Shown: piece by piece, positions 16,159 to 24,487 of the stretch
How positions within the stretch are numbered: the stretch's first letter is position 1
Layout of the letters: every line of letters starts with the position of its first letter
Assembly: GCF_014193425.1 (NCBI RefSeq)
Contig: NZ_JACHZG010000001.1
Span: 2,108,001-2,172,000 of the forward strand
Length of the DNA: 64,000 bases
Origin: Microlunatus antarcticus
Lineage (GTDB): Bacteria > Actinomycetota > Actinomycetes > Propionibacteriales > Propionibacteriaceae
Reading direction: 5' to 3'
Notes under the pieces: generated by a model
Seen by the model: the letters and a program-made list of their open reading frames with translations, nothing else
Told to the model about the DNA's origin: nothing
Databases searched by the model: none
Made by a program: the position numbers and the translations under genes

Positions 16159-17364
16159 TCAGGCGGCTTGGAGCCAGTCGCGGTAGTGGGTGGTGAGGTC
16201 GTGGTCGCGGCGCAGTCCGCGTTCGAGGTTGGACAGGACCGAGGGCCAGGTCCCGAGCTGGCGGGCGGCGTCGCGCAGGGTGATGTTCTTGGCCTGTCGG
16301 GCGGGGCGGAGGTCGTTGAAGACGGCGACCGGGCAGTCGCGGACGAGCAGGCGGTAGACCTCGCGGGCGACGGCACGTTTCAGCATCCGACGGATCTCGC
16401 GGGGGGTGCGGCCGCGTTCGGTTTGACGCGCGACGTAGGCCTTCGTCGGCGCGTGGTGCTGGCCACGGTTGAGCACGATGCGGTGCAGGGCGGCGTTGGC
16501 CTGGCGGTCGCCACCACGAGAGAGCCGGTGACGGTGGGTCTTGCCTGACGACGCTGGGACCGGTGCGACGCCGCAGAGTGCCGCGAATGAGGCTTCCGAA
16601 GACAGCCGTTCGGGGTTGTTCCCGGCGGTGATCAGCAGCTGCGCGGCGACGTCGGGACCGACGCCGTAAGCCTCTCGCAGGGCAGGCCTGGCGGCGGTGA
16701 CGAGGGTGTCGAGGTGGGCGGTCAGCGCAGCGATCTCCTCGGTGAGGTCGCGGTGGCGCCGGGCGAGTGACTTCAGCGCGGTGAGCACGGCGGTGCTGGT
16801 GGGGTCGCTGACCAGGTCGGGGCGGACGCGGCGCAGGGCGTCGACGAGCCGGTCGGTGTTCAGCCCGCGGTAGCGGCTGCGCACGTCGTCGGGCGCCATC
16901 ACCAGAACGGCCTTGAGCTGGTTGCCGGCGGCGGTGCGGGCCTTGACCGCGGAGCGTCGGGCCAGGTTCAGCGCCCGCAGCGCGTCGACCTCGGTGCCCT
17001 TGATCGGGCTCGTCCGACCGGCCAGCACGGACCGGGCTGCGTGGTAGGCGTCCATCTGGTCGGTCTTCCCGGCTCGGCGCCGGTCTGAGCGGGTGGGGCG
17101 TTCGACCTCGACGACGTCCAGGCCGGCAACGGCCAGGGCGCGGGTGATCCCGGCACCGTAACCAGCGGCGCCCTCGACGCCGACCCGCTCGATCGTGCCG
17201 CTCGAGGTGAGGAACGCGATCGCTGCCTGGTAGCCGTCGGGATCGGTGCGGAACTCGGCGTCACCCACCGGTTTCCCGAGGGTTGTGACGACGGCGACGT
17301 GGATGGTGTCAGCGTGCGGGTCGATACCGCCGACCAGACGGGTAGAAGGGTTTCCTGCTGCCAT
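16159..17364 (-). CDS. IS110-family transposase
   Basis: About 401 residues. The N-terminal RuvC-like DEDD domain shows GGIDPHADTIHVAVV (first Asp), GVEGAAGYGAG (Glu) and KTDQMDAYHAAR (Asp). The C-terminal Transposase_20 domain has VGPDVAAQLL and the serine region in VAPVPASSGKTHRHRLSRGG. I chose the ATG at 17364; the 84 bp upstream could be read but likely belong to the non-coding end that in IS110 elements encodes the bridge RNA. The last 45 residues (ITLRDAARQLGTWPSVLSNLERG) look like an added helix-turn-helix tail. Confidence 0.9.
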   Translation of the reverse strand: MAAGNPSTRLVGGIDPHADTIHVAVVTTLGKPVGDAEFRTDPDGYQAAIAFLTSSGTIERVGVEGAAGYGAGITRALAVAGLDVVEVERPTRSDRRRAGKTDQMDAYHAARSVLAGRTSPIKGTEVDALRALNLARRSAVKARTAAGNQLKAVLVMAPDDVRSRYRGLNTDRLVDALRRVRPDLVSDPTSTAVLTALKSLARRHRDLTEEIAALTAHLDTLVTAARPALREAYGVGPDVAAQLLITAGNNPERLSSEASFAALCGVAPVPASSGKTHRHRLSRGGDRQANAALHRIVLNRGQHHAPTKAYVARQTERGRTPREIRRMLKRAVAREVYRLLVRDCPVAVFNDLRPARQAKNITLRDAARQLGTWPSVLSNLERGLRRDHDLTTHYRDWLQAA

Positions 17365-17678
17365 GCTGGAGCCAGCCTCTCTGCTGAACCGGACAGGTGA
17401 AGCGTCGGCCGATCCCGGGCAGACAAGACATTGATGGGGCTCTGCCAAGCTCCTGACTTGTTCTGATGGGTCTAGGCACCCTCGACTCGTCGTGGTGTGC
17501 TGAGGGTGTCGGCGGGACTGGCTCGCAGTGCTCCTTGCCGCCTCTTGGGGTTGGCTCTCTAATAGCCTGCCGATCCCGCTGACACCCGGCCGTGGTGTGG
17601 CTCAGCAGAGGCATGAGACGTCTTGAAGTCAGGTTGCCCATCGCGGACTCCCACACCCCGCGACCTGGAAGGCCCGAC
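17365..17678. other. Divergent non-coding ends of two IS110 elements
   Basis: Intergenic stretch between the start codons of the two IS110-type transposases. In the IS110 group the guide (bridge) RNA is encoded in the non-coding end upstream of the transposase, so both RNAs, one per strand, would lie here. Hairpin-forming sequence such as ACACCCGGCCGTGGTGT (about 17583-17599) is present. I cannot define the RNA boundaries. Confidence 0.4.
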
Positions 17679-18714
17679 GTGATCACGATCGGCATCGACC
17701 CTCACAAGTCCACCCTCACCGCGGGTCGGACTCGGCCCCGACGGTGACGCATTGACCAACGTCCGGCTGCCGGTGAACACGGCCACCCTTGAGGAGCTGC
17801 TGGTCTTCGCCCGGGCCTGGCCGGACCGACGGTGGGCGGTCGAGGGGGCCACTGGTCTCGGCTTGGGGATCGCGCAGCGGCTGCTGGCCCACGGTGAGGA
17901 CGTCGTCGACGTGCCCGCGACCCTGGCCGCTCGGGCCCGGGTGCTCTCGACCGGGCACGGCCGTAAGACCGACGTGCACGACGCCATCGCGGTCGCGCTC
18001 GTCGCGCAGCACCACCGCCGGCTGCGCCCCGTGCAGCCCGAGGACCTGAGCAGCGTGATCCGCCTGGTCAGCGACCACCGCGACGACCTGGTCCACGAGC
18101 ACACCAGCGGACTGAACCGGCTGCACCGGCTGCTCCGCGAGCTGATCCCCGGCGGCGCCCCCACCGGCACGTCCAGCCACCAAGCCGCCGCGCTGCTCGG
18201 CAAGGTCCGGCCCACCACCGCGACCGACACCGCCCGCAAGCAGCTCGCCCGAGATCTGCTCGGCGGCCTGCAGGGCCTGGAGGCCCGGATCAAGACCTTG
18301 ACCGACCAGATCGCCACGCTGGTCGCTCAGTCCGGCACCAGCCTGACCGAAATCTCCGGCGTCGGCTCGGTCGTGGCCGCCAAGATCATCGGCCACACCG
18401 GCGACGTGGCCCGGTTCCCCGACACTCACCACTACGCCAGCTTCAACGGCACCGCACCCATCGACGCCTCCAGCGGCGACCACAGCCGGCACCGGCTCAG
18501 CCGCCGCGGCGACCGCCAGCTCAACGCCGCGATCCACGTCATCGCGATCTACCAGATCAGCCATCCCGGACCCGGTCGGGAGTACTACCTGAAGAAGCTG
18601 GCCCAGTCCAAGACCCCGAAAGAGGCCCGGCGAGCCCTGAAGCGTCGGCTCTCCGACACCGTCTACCGCCGCCTGAGCAACGACCACGAAGCGTCCCAAG
18701 CGGGCGCTGCTTGA
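17679..18714 (+). pseudogene. IS110-family transposase, frameshifted
   Basis: A second, different IS110 transposase. Translation from GTG 17679 gives VITIGIDPHKSTLTA with the first catalytic Asp, then meets a stop. The rest, from about 17726, is in another frame and gives GLGPDGDALTNVRLPV, AVEGATGLGLG (Glu), KTDVHDAIAVA (Asp) and the C-terminal ASSGDHSRHRLSRRGDRQLN. Removing one G from the GGG at 17723-17725 joins the frames into 344 codons, normal for the family. Either the copy is dead, the base is a sequencing error, or slippage occurs. Confidence 0.8.
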
Positions 18715-19059
18715 CACAGAGGCGCTATGAGGTCATCCCCGAGATCGGCCGGCGCAGTCCCCGCAGGCCGGACTGAACAACTTGAAGACAGCTCCGAGGA
18801 GCGTCAATCAGCGCCTGGGTCACGACCTGCGGGGACGCGTTCCAGTATCAATGTCAGCGCCCGGGTGATCTTCGCGTCCGATACTTGCCACCGCTGTGAT
18901 CCCGTCCGACGCAGCCCAGGCGGAACGCTCCAGGACACGTCGAGCTGCTTGTGCAGACGGTGGTCGGCAGTTTCGCCGCGGAGTGTGATCGGTCATTGGC
19001 GTCGAGCTAAGGAGTCTGGTCACTTTCGAGGACGGCGCAGCTGGGTGCCGTCGGCTGCC
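18715..19059. other. Non-coding stretch after second IS110
   Basis: I see no gene. It should contain the right end of the second IS110 element; no perfect terminal repeat or tRNA was recognised. The following antiporter gene ends at 19060 on the other strand. Confidence 0.5.
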
Positions 19060-20115
19060 TCAGGCGATCGCGACGAGACCGGCGACGCCGAGGGCGTAAA
19101 GGACCAGGACGACAAGGGAGTCGACGCCCATCCCGAGGACTCGGCGGCGGGGCCGGAAGAGCAAGCCGAGGAGGTAGACGAGGGTGAGCAGGAGGGCGAG
19201 GGCAGTGAGGTAGGTGTCGGCGGCGCTGGCCCGTGGCAGCACGGCTTGCCCGGAGATGACGGTGGCGACGAGGAAGAGCACGGGGAGGAAGGCGTTGCCG
19301 CCGAAGATGTCGCTGATGGCGAGGCTGTCGTCGCCCTGCTTGATCGACTGCAGTCCGGTGGCGATCTCGGGCAGCGAGGTGGCGAGGGCGAGGACGGTGG
19401 CGCCGAACAGGACGCCGCCGAGCCCGATCTTCGATGCGGCGGCGTCGCCGGCCAGCTCGAGGACCGCGCCGGCGACCAGCGTCGCGAGGGCGGAGACGGC
19501 GAACACGACGAGGGCTTTCCTGGTGCTCGAGCGGTGCTGGGGCGGGTTGCGGTGGTGGCCCTTGCTCGGCGGCGGGGAGGTGTCCGGGGCGTGCCCGTCC
19601 TCGTGCCAGGGCAGGCCTCGTCCGGCGCGGCGGACCAGCAGCAGCCCGACCAGCCAGATCACCACGATGAGGACGCTGCCCGGGGTGAGCCGGGCGATCA
19701 GGAGGCCTTTGGGTAGCTGGGTGCCGGCGACCACGACGGCCAGGACCGCGACCACGACCGCGGCCTCGACGACGAGGGTCAAGGACGCGGCCCGGTAGGT
19801 GAGGGGTCGTACGCCTTTGCCGCGTCGGCCGAAGACGTCGAGGACGACGAGGACGACGGTCTGCAGGGCGATCCCGCCCAGGATGTTGCCGACCGCGACC
19901 GAGACGTCGCCGGAGGCGGCGGCGCTGACGGTGATGGCGATCTCGGGCAGGTTCGTGGCGACGGCGAGGATGATCAGCCCGCCCAGGGCGCTGCCGAGGT
20001 GGAAGTGCGCATCGATGACGTCGGTGCTCTTCGACAGCCGGACGCCGGCGACCCACACGACCACCCCGGCGGCGACGAAGATCGCGACGAGGAGCCACAG
20101 CGGTAACGAGTCCAT
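19060..20115 (-). CDS. Sodium/calcium-exchanger-family antiporter
   Basis: A 351-residue membrane protein with about ten helices in two homologous halves. Each half has an NCX alpha repeat: AVATNLPEIAITVSAAASGD ... VGNILGG near residues 52-82, and ALATSLPEIATGLQSIKQGD ... DIFGGNAF near 245-278. The halves are separated by a His/Pro-rich cytoplasmic loop (residues 175-200). The ion cannot be told from sequence. It lies 121 bp downstream of the crcB pair on the same strand and may be the last gene of the riboswitch no. 2 operon. Confidence 0.85.
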   Translation of the reverse strand: MDSLPLWLLVAIFVAAGVVVWVAGVRLSKSTDVIDAHFHLGSALGGLIILAVATNLPEIAITVSAAASGDVSVAVGNILGGIALQTVVLVVLDVFGRRGKGVRPLTYRAASLTLVVEAAVVVAVLAVVVAGTQLPKGLLIARLTPGSVLIVVIWLVGLLLVRRAGRGLPWHEDGHAPDTSPPPSKGHHRNPPQHRSSTRKALVVFAVSALATLVAGAVLELAGDAAASKIGLGGVLFGATVLALATSLPEIATGLQSIKQGDDSLAISDIFGGNAFLPVLFLVATVISGQAVLPRASAADTYLTALALLLTLVYLLGLLFRPRRRVLGMGVDSLVVLVLYALGVAGLVAIA

Positions 20116-20236
20116 CAGTGCTTCACCTGTCGTCGGGGTTGTTTCGCGCCTCCGGTGCGAAGTCGGAGGTCGGAGCCGGTCGGTGCTCGCGGTCGCCTGC
20201 GCCGTCGGGGTGGACGAGCACGGGAAGGGTGCGCGC

Positions 20237-20623
20237 TCACCGGCTGAGCACCAGTCCGAGCGCGAGGCCGCCGCCGGCGAGACCGACCGCGGTGACGGCC
20301 GTGCCCAGCGCGTGCGTCGTGCCCGCGGCCCAGCGTCGTTCCTCCACCAGTCGCGCCACTTCGAAGCTCGCGGTGCTGAAGGTCGTGTAGCCGCCCATCA
20401 GCCCGGTGCCGAGGACCAGCTGCCAGCGCGGGTCGACCAGGTGTCCCAGGGTGAGACCGGTGAGCAGGCCGAGCAGCAGCGACCCGGACAGGTTGATGAT
20501 GGTTGTCGACAGGGGATACGCCGAGCTGAGCCGTTGCCGGAGCACCCCGTCGAGGACGAACCGGGCGGCGGCGCCGACACCTCCGGCAACACAGACGAGT
20601 GCGGCGGCCAGGAGCCCGCTCAC
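20237..20623 (-). CDS. crcB: Fluoride channel subunit CrcB (short form)
   Basis: A 128-residue CrcB with four helices: GGVGAAARFVLDG, TIINLSGSLLLG, GGYTTFSTASFEVAR, and a final GTAVTAVGLAGGGLALG helix. It starts with GTG overlapping the upstream crcB stop (GTGA). Its C-terminus is the best match in the window to the remnant at 7752-7865. Confidence 0.92.
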   Translation of the reverse strand: MSGLLAAALVCVAGGVGAAARFVLDGVLRQRLSSAYPLSTTIINLSGSLLLGLLTGLTLGHLVDPRWQLVLGTGLMGGYTTFSTASFEVARLVEERRWAAGTTHALGTAVTAVGLAGGGLALGLVLSR

Positions 20624-21171
20624 GCGCCGGTCGCCTGACCGTCGTCCGCCGTGCGCCGTAGTGCGCGGGCCAGCGTGATCCCGCCGATCGAGGCGAGCAG
20701 TCCGGCGACGACCGTGCCTCCGGCGTACGCGGCCGCCAGACCGGGACGCCCGTGGCCGAGCAGGGCGGTGTCGGTGGCCAGCGCGCTGTAGGTCGTGAAG
20801 CCGCCGAGACCGCCGGTGCCCAGTCCGAGCCGCGCGCGGCGGCTCCAGCGTTCGTCCAGCGCAGGGTCGGCGACCTTCTCCAGCAGCAGGCCGAGCAGGA
20901 ACGCGCCGACGACGTTGATCGCGAGCGTCACCACCGGGACTCCGCCCCAACGCGGCACCAGGTCCTCGAGCAGCAGCCGCAGGCCGGTGCCTACGGCTCC
21001 GCCCATGGCGACGAGGGCGATGTTGCGCGGCGCGAGGTGGACCGGGCGGGCACGTCTCACGCCGCTCTCGGTCGTGGTCTCGGCTGCTTCGACGTCCGGG
21101 TCGACCGGGAGCTCGGGGAACGGGTCGACGACGGCCTGCTCGGCTGGGCTGAGCTCGGGGGTCTCGTTCAC
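20620..21171 (-). CDS. crcB: Fluoride channel subunit CrcB (long form)
   Basis: A 183-residue CrcB with an acidic N-terminal tail of about 55 residues (ELSPAEQAVVDPFPELPVDP) followed by four helices: GGAVGTGLRLLLE, TLAINVVGAFLLG and GGFTTYSALATD. The tail parallels that of the long CrcB at 11030-11557. GTG at 21171 overlaps the Usp stop. It likely pairs with the short form encoded next. Confidence 0.9.
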   Translation of the reverse strand: MNETPELSPAEQAVVDPFPELPVDPDVEAAETTTESGVRRARPVHLAPRNIALVAMGGAVGTGLRLLLEDLVPRWGGVPVVTLAINVVGAFLLGLLLEKVADPALDERWSRRARLGLGTGGLGGFTTYSALATDTALLGHGRPGLAAAYAGGTVVAGLLASIGGITLARALRRTADDGQATGA

Positions 21172-21689
21172 GGGGCGGGCTCCTCCCACGGTGCTGCGGT
21201 GCCGACCGGGGTGGGGTTGACCGGCACCACGACGACCGGGCGGGACTGGCGGTGGGTCAGGTGCGCGGCCACCGACCCGTTGAAGAAGTCGTGCATGCTC
21301 GCCCGGACCCCGCCCTCGCGGCTGCCCACCACGATCATCTCGGCTCCGAGGACCTCCGCGAGCCTGGCCAGTGCGGCTCCGACGTCACCGGCGAGGCTGC
21401 GGAAGGTGACCTGCACTCCGGCCGCCCGCGCTGCGGTCTGGATCCGGACGGTCAGGTCGTGGTCGAACGATGCGCTGTTCCAGTCGGCACGGTCGGGGTC
21501 GACGGGCCGTGACTCCACGGAGCCGTCCGGGTGCTCCTCGACGACGTAGGCCATCGGGTCGACCTGGGCGCACACCAGGAGAGTGCCGGATCGTCGCGCG
21601 AGGGACAGGGCGACCTCGAGCACCTCAGGCGGTTGCTGCGGCGTCGTCCCGAGCAGGATCGGGGATACGGGTGGCGCTTCGGCGGTCAT
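21168..21689 (-). CDS. UspA-like stress protein
   Basis: A 173-residue paralogue of the protein at 10512-11033: same length, same VEEHPDGSV segment, LGAEMIVVGSREGG and NGSVAAHLTHRQSRPVVVVP. First gene after riboswitch no. 2; GGAGG lies eight bases before its ATG. It overlaps the long crcB by four bases. Confidence 0.8.
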   Translation of the reverse strand: MTAEAPPVSPILLGTTPQQPPEVLEVALSLARRSGTLLVCAQVDPMAYVVEEHPDGSVESRPVDPDRADWNSASFDHDLTVRIQTAARAAGVQVTFRSLAGDVGAALARLAEVLGAEMIVVGSREGGVRASMHDFFNGSVAAHLTHRQSRPVVVVPVNPTPVGTAAPWEEPAP

Positions 21690-21715
21690 CGCGCGTGCCT
21701 CCAGACGGGTGAGCG

Positions 21716-21780
21716 TCCAGGAGTCATCAGCCGTGCGGCGGTTCGAGGTCGCGACCTCCGGCGGAATCCATCGCCGCTGG
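21716..21780 (-). promoter_or_regulatory. Fluoride riboswitch (crcB motif) no. 2
   Basis: On the minus strand: GGCGATGGATTCCGCC, hairpin GAGGT-CGCG-ACCTC, GAACCGCC, GGCTGATGACTCCTGG. A -10-like TACGGT lies at 21783-21788. The 3' ACTCC can pair with the GGAGG ribosome site of the Usp gene, as in copy no. 1. The hairpin arms differ from copy no. 1 (GAGGC/GCCTC) by a compensated pair. Confidence 0.9.
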
Positions 21781-21825
21781 TGACCGTACTCCGGTCGGTG
21801 TGCTCGGGCGACGAGGCCCGGCCGG

Positions 21826-22989
21826 TCATGCTGCCCGCAGCAGGCGGCCGCGGTAGACCCCTCGGGCCGTACGGACGGCGACGACCAGCCAGGCGGCGAC
21901 GAGAGCGGTGTAGAAGACGACCGCCAGCACGACGAACAGGTGCAGACCGGTCGCGGCGGCGAGCCCGGAGGTACCGGTGACGACGGTGCCGACGGGGAAC
22001 GTGAAGGACCACCAGGTGAGGCTGAACGGCAGCCCGGTGCGGGCGGTGCGGACGGTGACGGCGAGGGCGAGGGCGGCCCACAGCATGGCGAAGCCCCACA
22101 CGGGCAGGCCGTAGACGAGGCCGAGGGCGTGGAACGCGGTCCCGTACGGCGCGGGCAGCAGCTGGGGTGCGGCCTCGCCGAGGTTGTGGCTGGCGGTGAT
22201 GGACTGGCCGAGGGGGCCGAGGACGATCCACAGGGTCGGGACGGCGGCGGCGGCGCCGATCTTGTGCTGGACGAGGCGGTTCCAGATCAGGGTGATCATG
22301 ACGAGGCTGGCGATCAGGGTGAGCCCGAACATCGCGTAGCAGGCGACCAGGAGCGTGGCGCGTGCCTGCCCGGCGGGCAGGTGCGGCAGCAGCAGGGTGC
22401 CGGTGGCGGCGCTGACCATCGGGGGGACGACGGGCATCAGCCAGCCGCCGAAGGCGGAGTCGGGCTTGACGTCGTGGTCGGTGAAGGCGCGGTAGGGGAC
22501 CGCGACCGCGGTCCAGAGACCGAGCAGCGTCCCGGCCGTCCAGAGCACGGCGTCGAGGGCGAGTGCGGGCCCGTCGCCGATGACCGGGCGGCCGACGAGC
22601 ATCGCGCCCGCGCCGACCGTCATCAGGGCCATGGCCGGGGCGCCGTAGAAGTGCGACATCACCGGGTTGGCCAGGTGCGCGCGGGCCCGGTCGGGGTGGC
22701 GGACCCAGTGCACCACGGTGGCCGCGGTGACGACGAGCAGGAGCAGCAGGTCGAGCAGCCACACCACGCGGGCGGCCTCGATCAGACCCGGCACGTGGAC
22801 CGGCAGGGTGGCGGCGGCGTTGGCGACGATCCCGGTCCCCATCACCGACGCGAACCAGTTCGGGGTGATGTGGCCGAAGGTGGGCTGGCCCTCGAGCTCG
22901 GCGAGGAACCCCGAGCGGCGCCCGGGGTGGGTCGCGTCCACGGCGATCGGGGCGATCGGGGAGGGGCTGCGCGTCGGTGTCAGGGCCAT
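21826..22989 (-). CDS. TDT-family (TehA/SLAC1-like) transporter
   Basis: A 387-residue membrane protein with ten hydrophobic segments. ITPNWFASVMGTGIVANA in helix 1 and NPVMSHFYGAPAMALM before helix 3 are typical of the tellurite-resistance/dicarboxylate transporter family, which includes Mae1, TehA, Ssu1 and SLAC1. Substrate is unknown (sulfite, organic acids or anions are possible). Divergent from a LysR regulator with a palindrome between them, a common pairing. Confidence 0.82.
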   Translation of the reverse strand: MALTPTRSPSPIAPIAVDATHPGRRSGFLAELEGQPTFGHITPNWFASVMGTGIVANAAATLPVHVPGLIEAARVVWLLDLLLLLVVTAATVVHWVRHPDRARAHLANPVMSHFYGAPAMALMTVGAGAMLVGRPVIGDGPALALDAVLWTAGTLLGLWTAVAVPYRAFTDHDVKPDSAFGGWLMPVVPPMVSAATGTLLLPHLPAGQARATLLVACYAMFGLTLIASLVMITLIWNRLVQHKIGAAAAVPTLWIVLGPLGQSITASHNLGEAAPQLLPAPYGTAFHALGLVYGLPVWGFAMLWAALALAVTVRTARTGLPFSLTWWSFTFPVGTVVTGTSGLAAATGLHLFVVLAVVFYTALVAAWLVVAVRTARGVYRGRLLRAA

Positions 22990-23045
22990 GGCTCCAGCGT
23001 GCTCGGGTCCGGTCGGTCGCAGTAGGGTGCCGTTCCCTGCTGATG

Positions 23046-23062
23046 CACAGGCGCTGCCTGTG
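23046..23062. promoter_or_regulatory. Palindrome between TDT transporter and LysR gene
   Basis: CACAGGC-GCT-GCCTGTG: perfect 7-bp arms, 57 bp from the transporter start and 21 bp before the LysR start. A likely LysR-type operator controlling both divergent genes. Confidence 0.6.
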
Positions 23063-23082
23063 ACCGAGGGTAGGGTTCCCCT

Positions 23083-24015
23083 GTGGCACTGAGCGGGCAT
23101 CTGCCGGACCTGGACTCGCTGGCCCTGCTGCTGGAGGTGGCGAGGTCGGGCAGCATCGGCGCGGCCGCCCGGGTGCAGGGGGTGAGTCAGCAGTCCGCGT
23201 CGGAGCGGCTGACGACCACGGAGCGCCAGGTCGGGGTGCCGCTGCTGAGTCGTGGTGCCCGCGGCACGACCCTGACCGCGTCGGGGACGTTGATGGTGGA
23301 GTGGGCCGCCCGGATGCTGCAGGTCGCCGAGGAGGTCGACGCCTCGATCGCGGCGCTGCGCGGCGCGCGTGACCGGGAGCTGAGGATCGTCGCGAGCATG
23401 ACCGTCGCGGAGCACCTGCTGCCGCGTTGGCTGGTGGCTCTGCGGCAGCAGCAGGCGCACCCCGAGACGCGTGACGGCGCGACCTCGGTGAGCCTGCGGG
23501 CCGCGAACTCCGCGGAGGTGCTTCGCGCCGTCGCGGCAGGGGAGGCCGACCTCGGCTTCGTCGAGGGCGCCGAGCGCCCGGCGGGCCTGACCTCGACCGA
23601 GATCGGGCGCGACGAGCTGGTGCTGGTCGCTGCCGCCTCGGACCGGTTGGCCCGCCGCCGCACACCGCTGACCCCGGCCCAGGTCGCCGGGCTGGCGCTG
23701 ACGTCGCGAGAACGCGGGTCCGGCACCCGCGAGGTCGTCGAGCAGGCTCTGGCCACGCACGGGCTGACGACCGCACCACCGGCCGTCGAGGTCACCACCT
23801 CCACCGCGGTCCGGGAGACCGTACGAGCCGGCGGTGCACCCGCTTTCCTCAGCCGCCACGCGGCCGAGGCCGACCTCCGCGCCGGCACGCTCGTCCTCGT
23901 CAGGACCCGCGACCTCACCGTCAGCCGCCTGCTCCGCGCAGTCTGGGTCGGTGGCGCCGATCCGCCCGCCGGCCCTGTCCGCGACCTGCTCGCCCTGGTG
24001 GCGCGCACGCCGTGA
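23083..24015 (+). CDS. LysR-family transcription regulator
   Basis: A 310-residue LysR regulator. The N-terminal winged helix-turn-helix has LALLLEVARSGSIGAAARVQ and SQQSASERLTTTERQVGVPL (residues 9-60); residues 95-300 form the substrate-binding domain with RIVASMTVAEHLLPRWL. GTG start, with no strong ribosome site. It probably controls the divergent TDT transporter. Confidence 0.88.
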   Translation: MALSGHLPDLDSLALLLEVARSGSIGAAARVQGVSQQSASERLTTTERQVGVPLLSRGARGTTLTASGTLMVEWAARMLQVAEEVDASIAALRGARDRELRIVASMTVAEHLLPRWLVALRQQQAHPETRDGATSVSLRAANSAEVLRAVAAGEADLGFVEGAERPAGLTSTEIGRDELVLVAAASDRLARRRTPLTPAQVAGLALTSRERGSGTREVVEQALATHGLTTAPPAVEVTTSTAVRETVRAGGAPAFLSRHAAEADLRAGTLVLVRTRDLTVSRLLRAVWVGGADPPAGPVRDLLALVARTP

Positions 24016-24089
24016 TCCCCGCCCCAGGCTCGAGCCGCGTGCGGTGCCACAGTGGGAGCCCCGACAGTCAGAGGAGACGGAGTGGTCCG

Positions 24090-24428
24090 GTGAGCGACGA
24101 GCACCTGGGCACGCTGACGCGTGACCTGCTGGCCAACGAACGGACCTATCTGGCGTGGCTGCGGACCGCGGTCAGCCTGATGGTCGTCGGTCTCGCGGTG
24201 GCCCGGCTACTCGACCCCGGACACCTCGGGCCGCTGGTCGCCGGGGTGCTGCTCGCGGTCGTGGGCGCGGTCGGGGTGTTCTACGGGACGTGGCGGTTCC
24301 GGACGGCCGCGGCGCTGATCGAGCAGGGCGACATCGCCGGTCGCGACAGCAGCCGGGCGATGATGGTCGTGTCGACGGTCCTCGTGGTCTCCGTGGCCGC
24401 CGCGCTGGTGCTGCTGATCGCCCTGTGA
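24090..24428 (+). CDS. DUF202 membrane protein
   Basis: A 112-residue protein with the DUF202 signature LLANERTYLAWLRTAVSLM followed by three transmembrane helices. Function unknown; the family is widespread. GTG at 24090, with GAGGAGACGG about ten bases upstream. The stop overlaps a GTG (24425) in the frame of the next gene, so the two are co-transcribed. Confidence 0.82.
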   Translation: MSDEHLGTLTRDLLANERTYLAWLRTAVSLMVVGLAVARLLDPGHLGPLVAGVLLAVVGAVGVFYGTWRFRTAAALIEQGDIAGRDSSRAMMVVSTVLVVSVAAALVLLIAL

Positions 24429-24487
24429 CGAAGGACCAGGAGGACCAGGTACGAGTCGATGGCCAGGACGAGGAGAGGAATCAGCCG

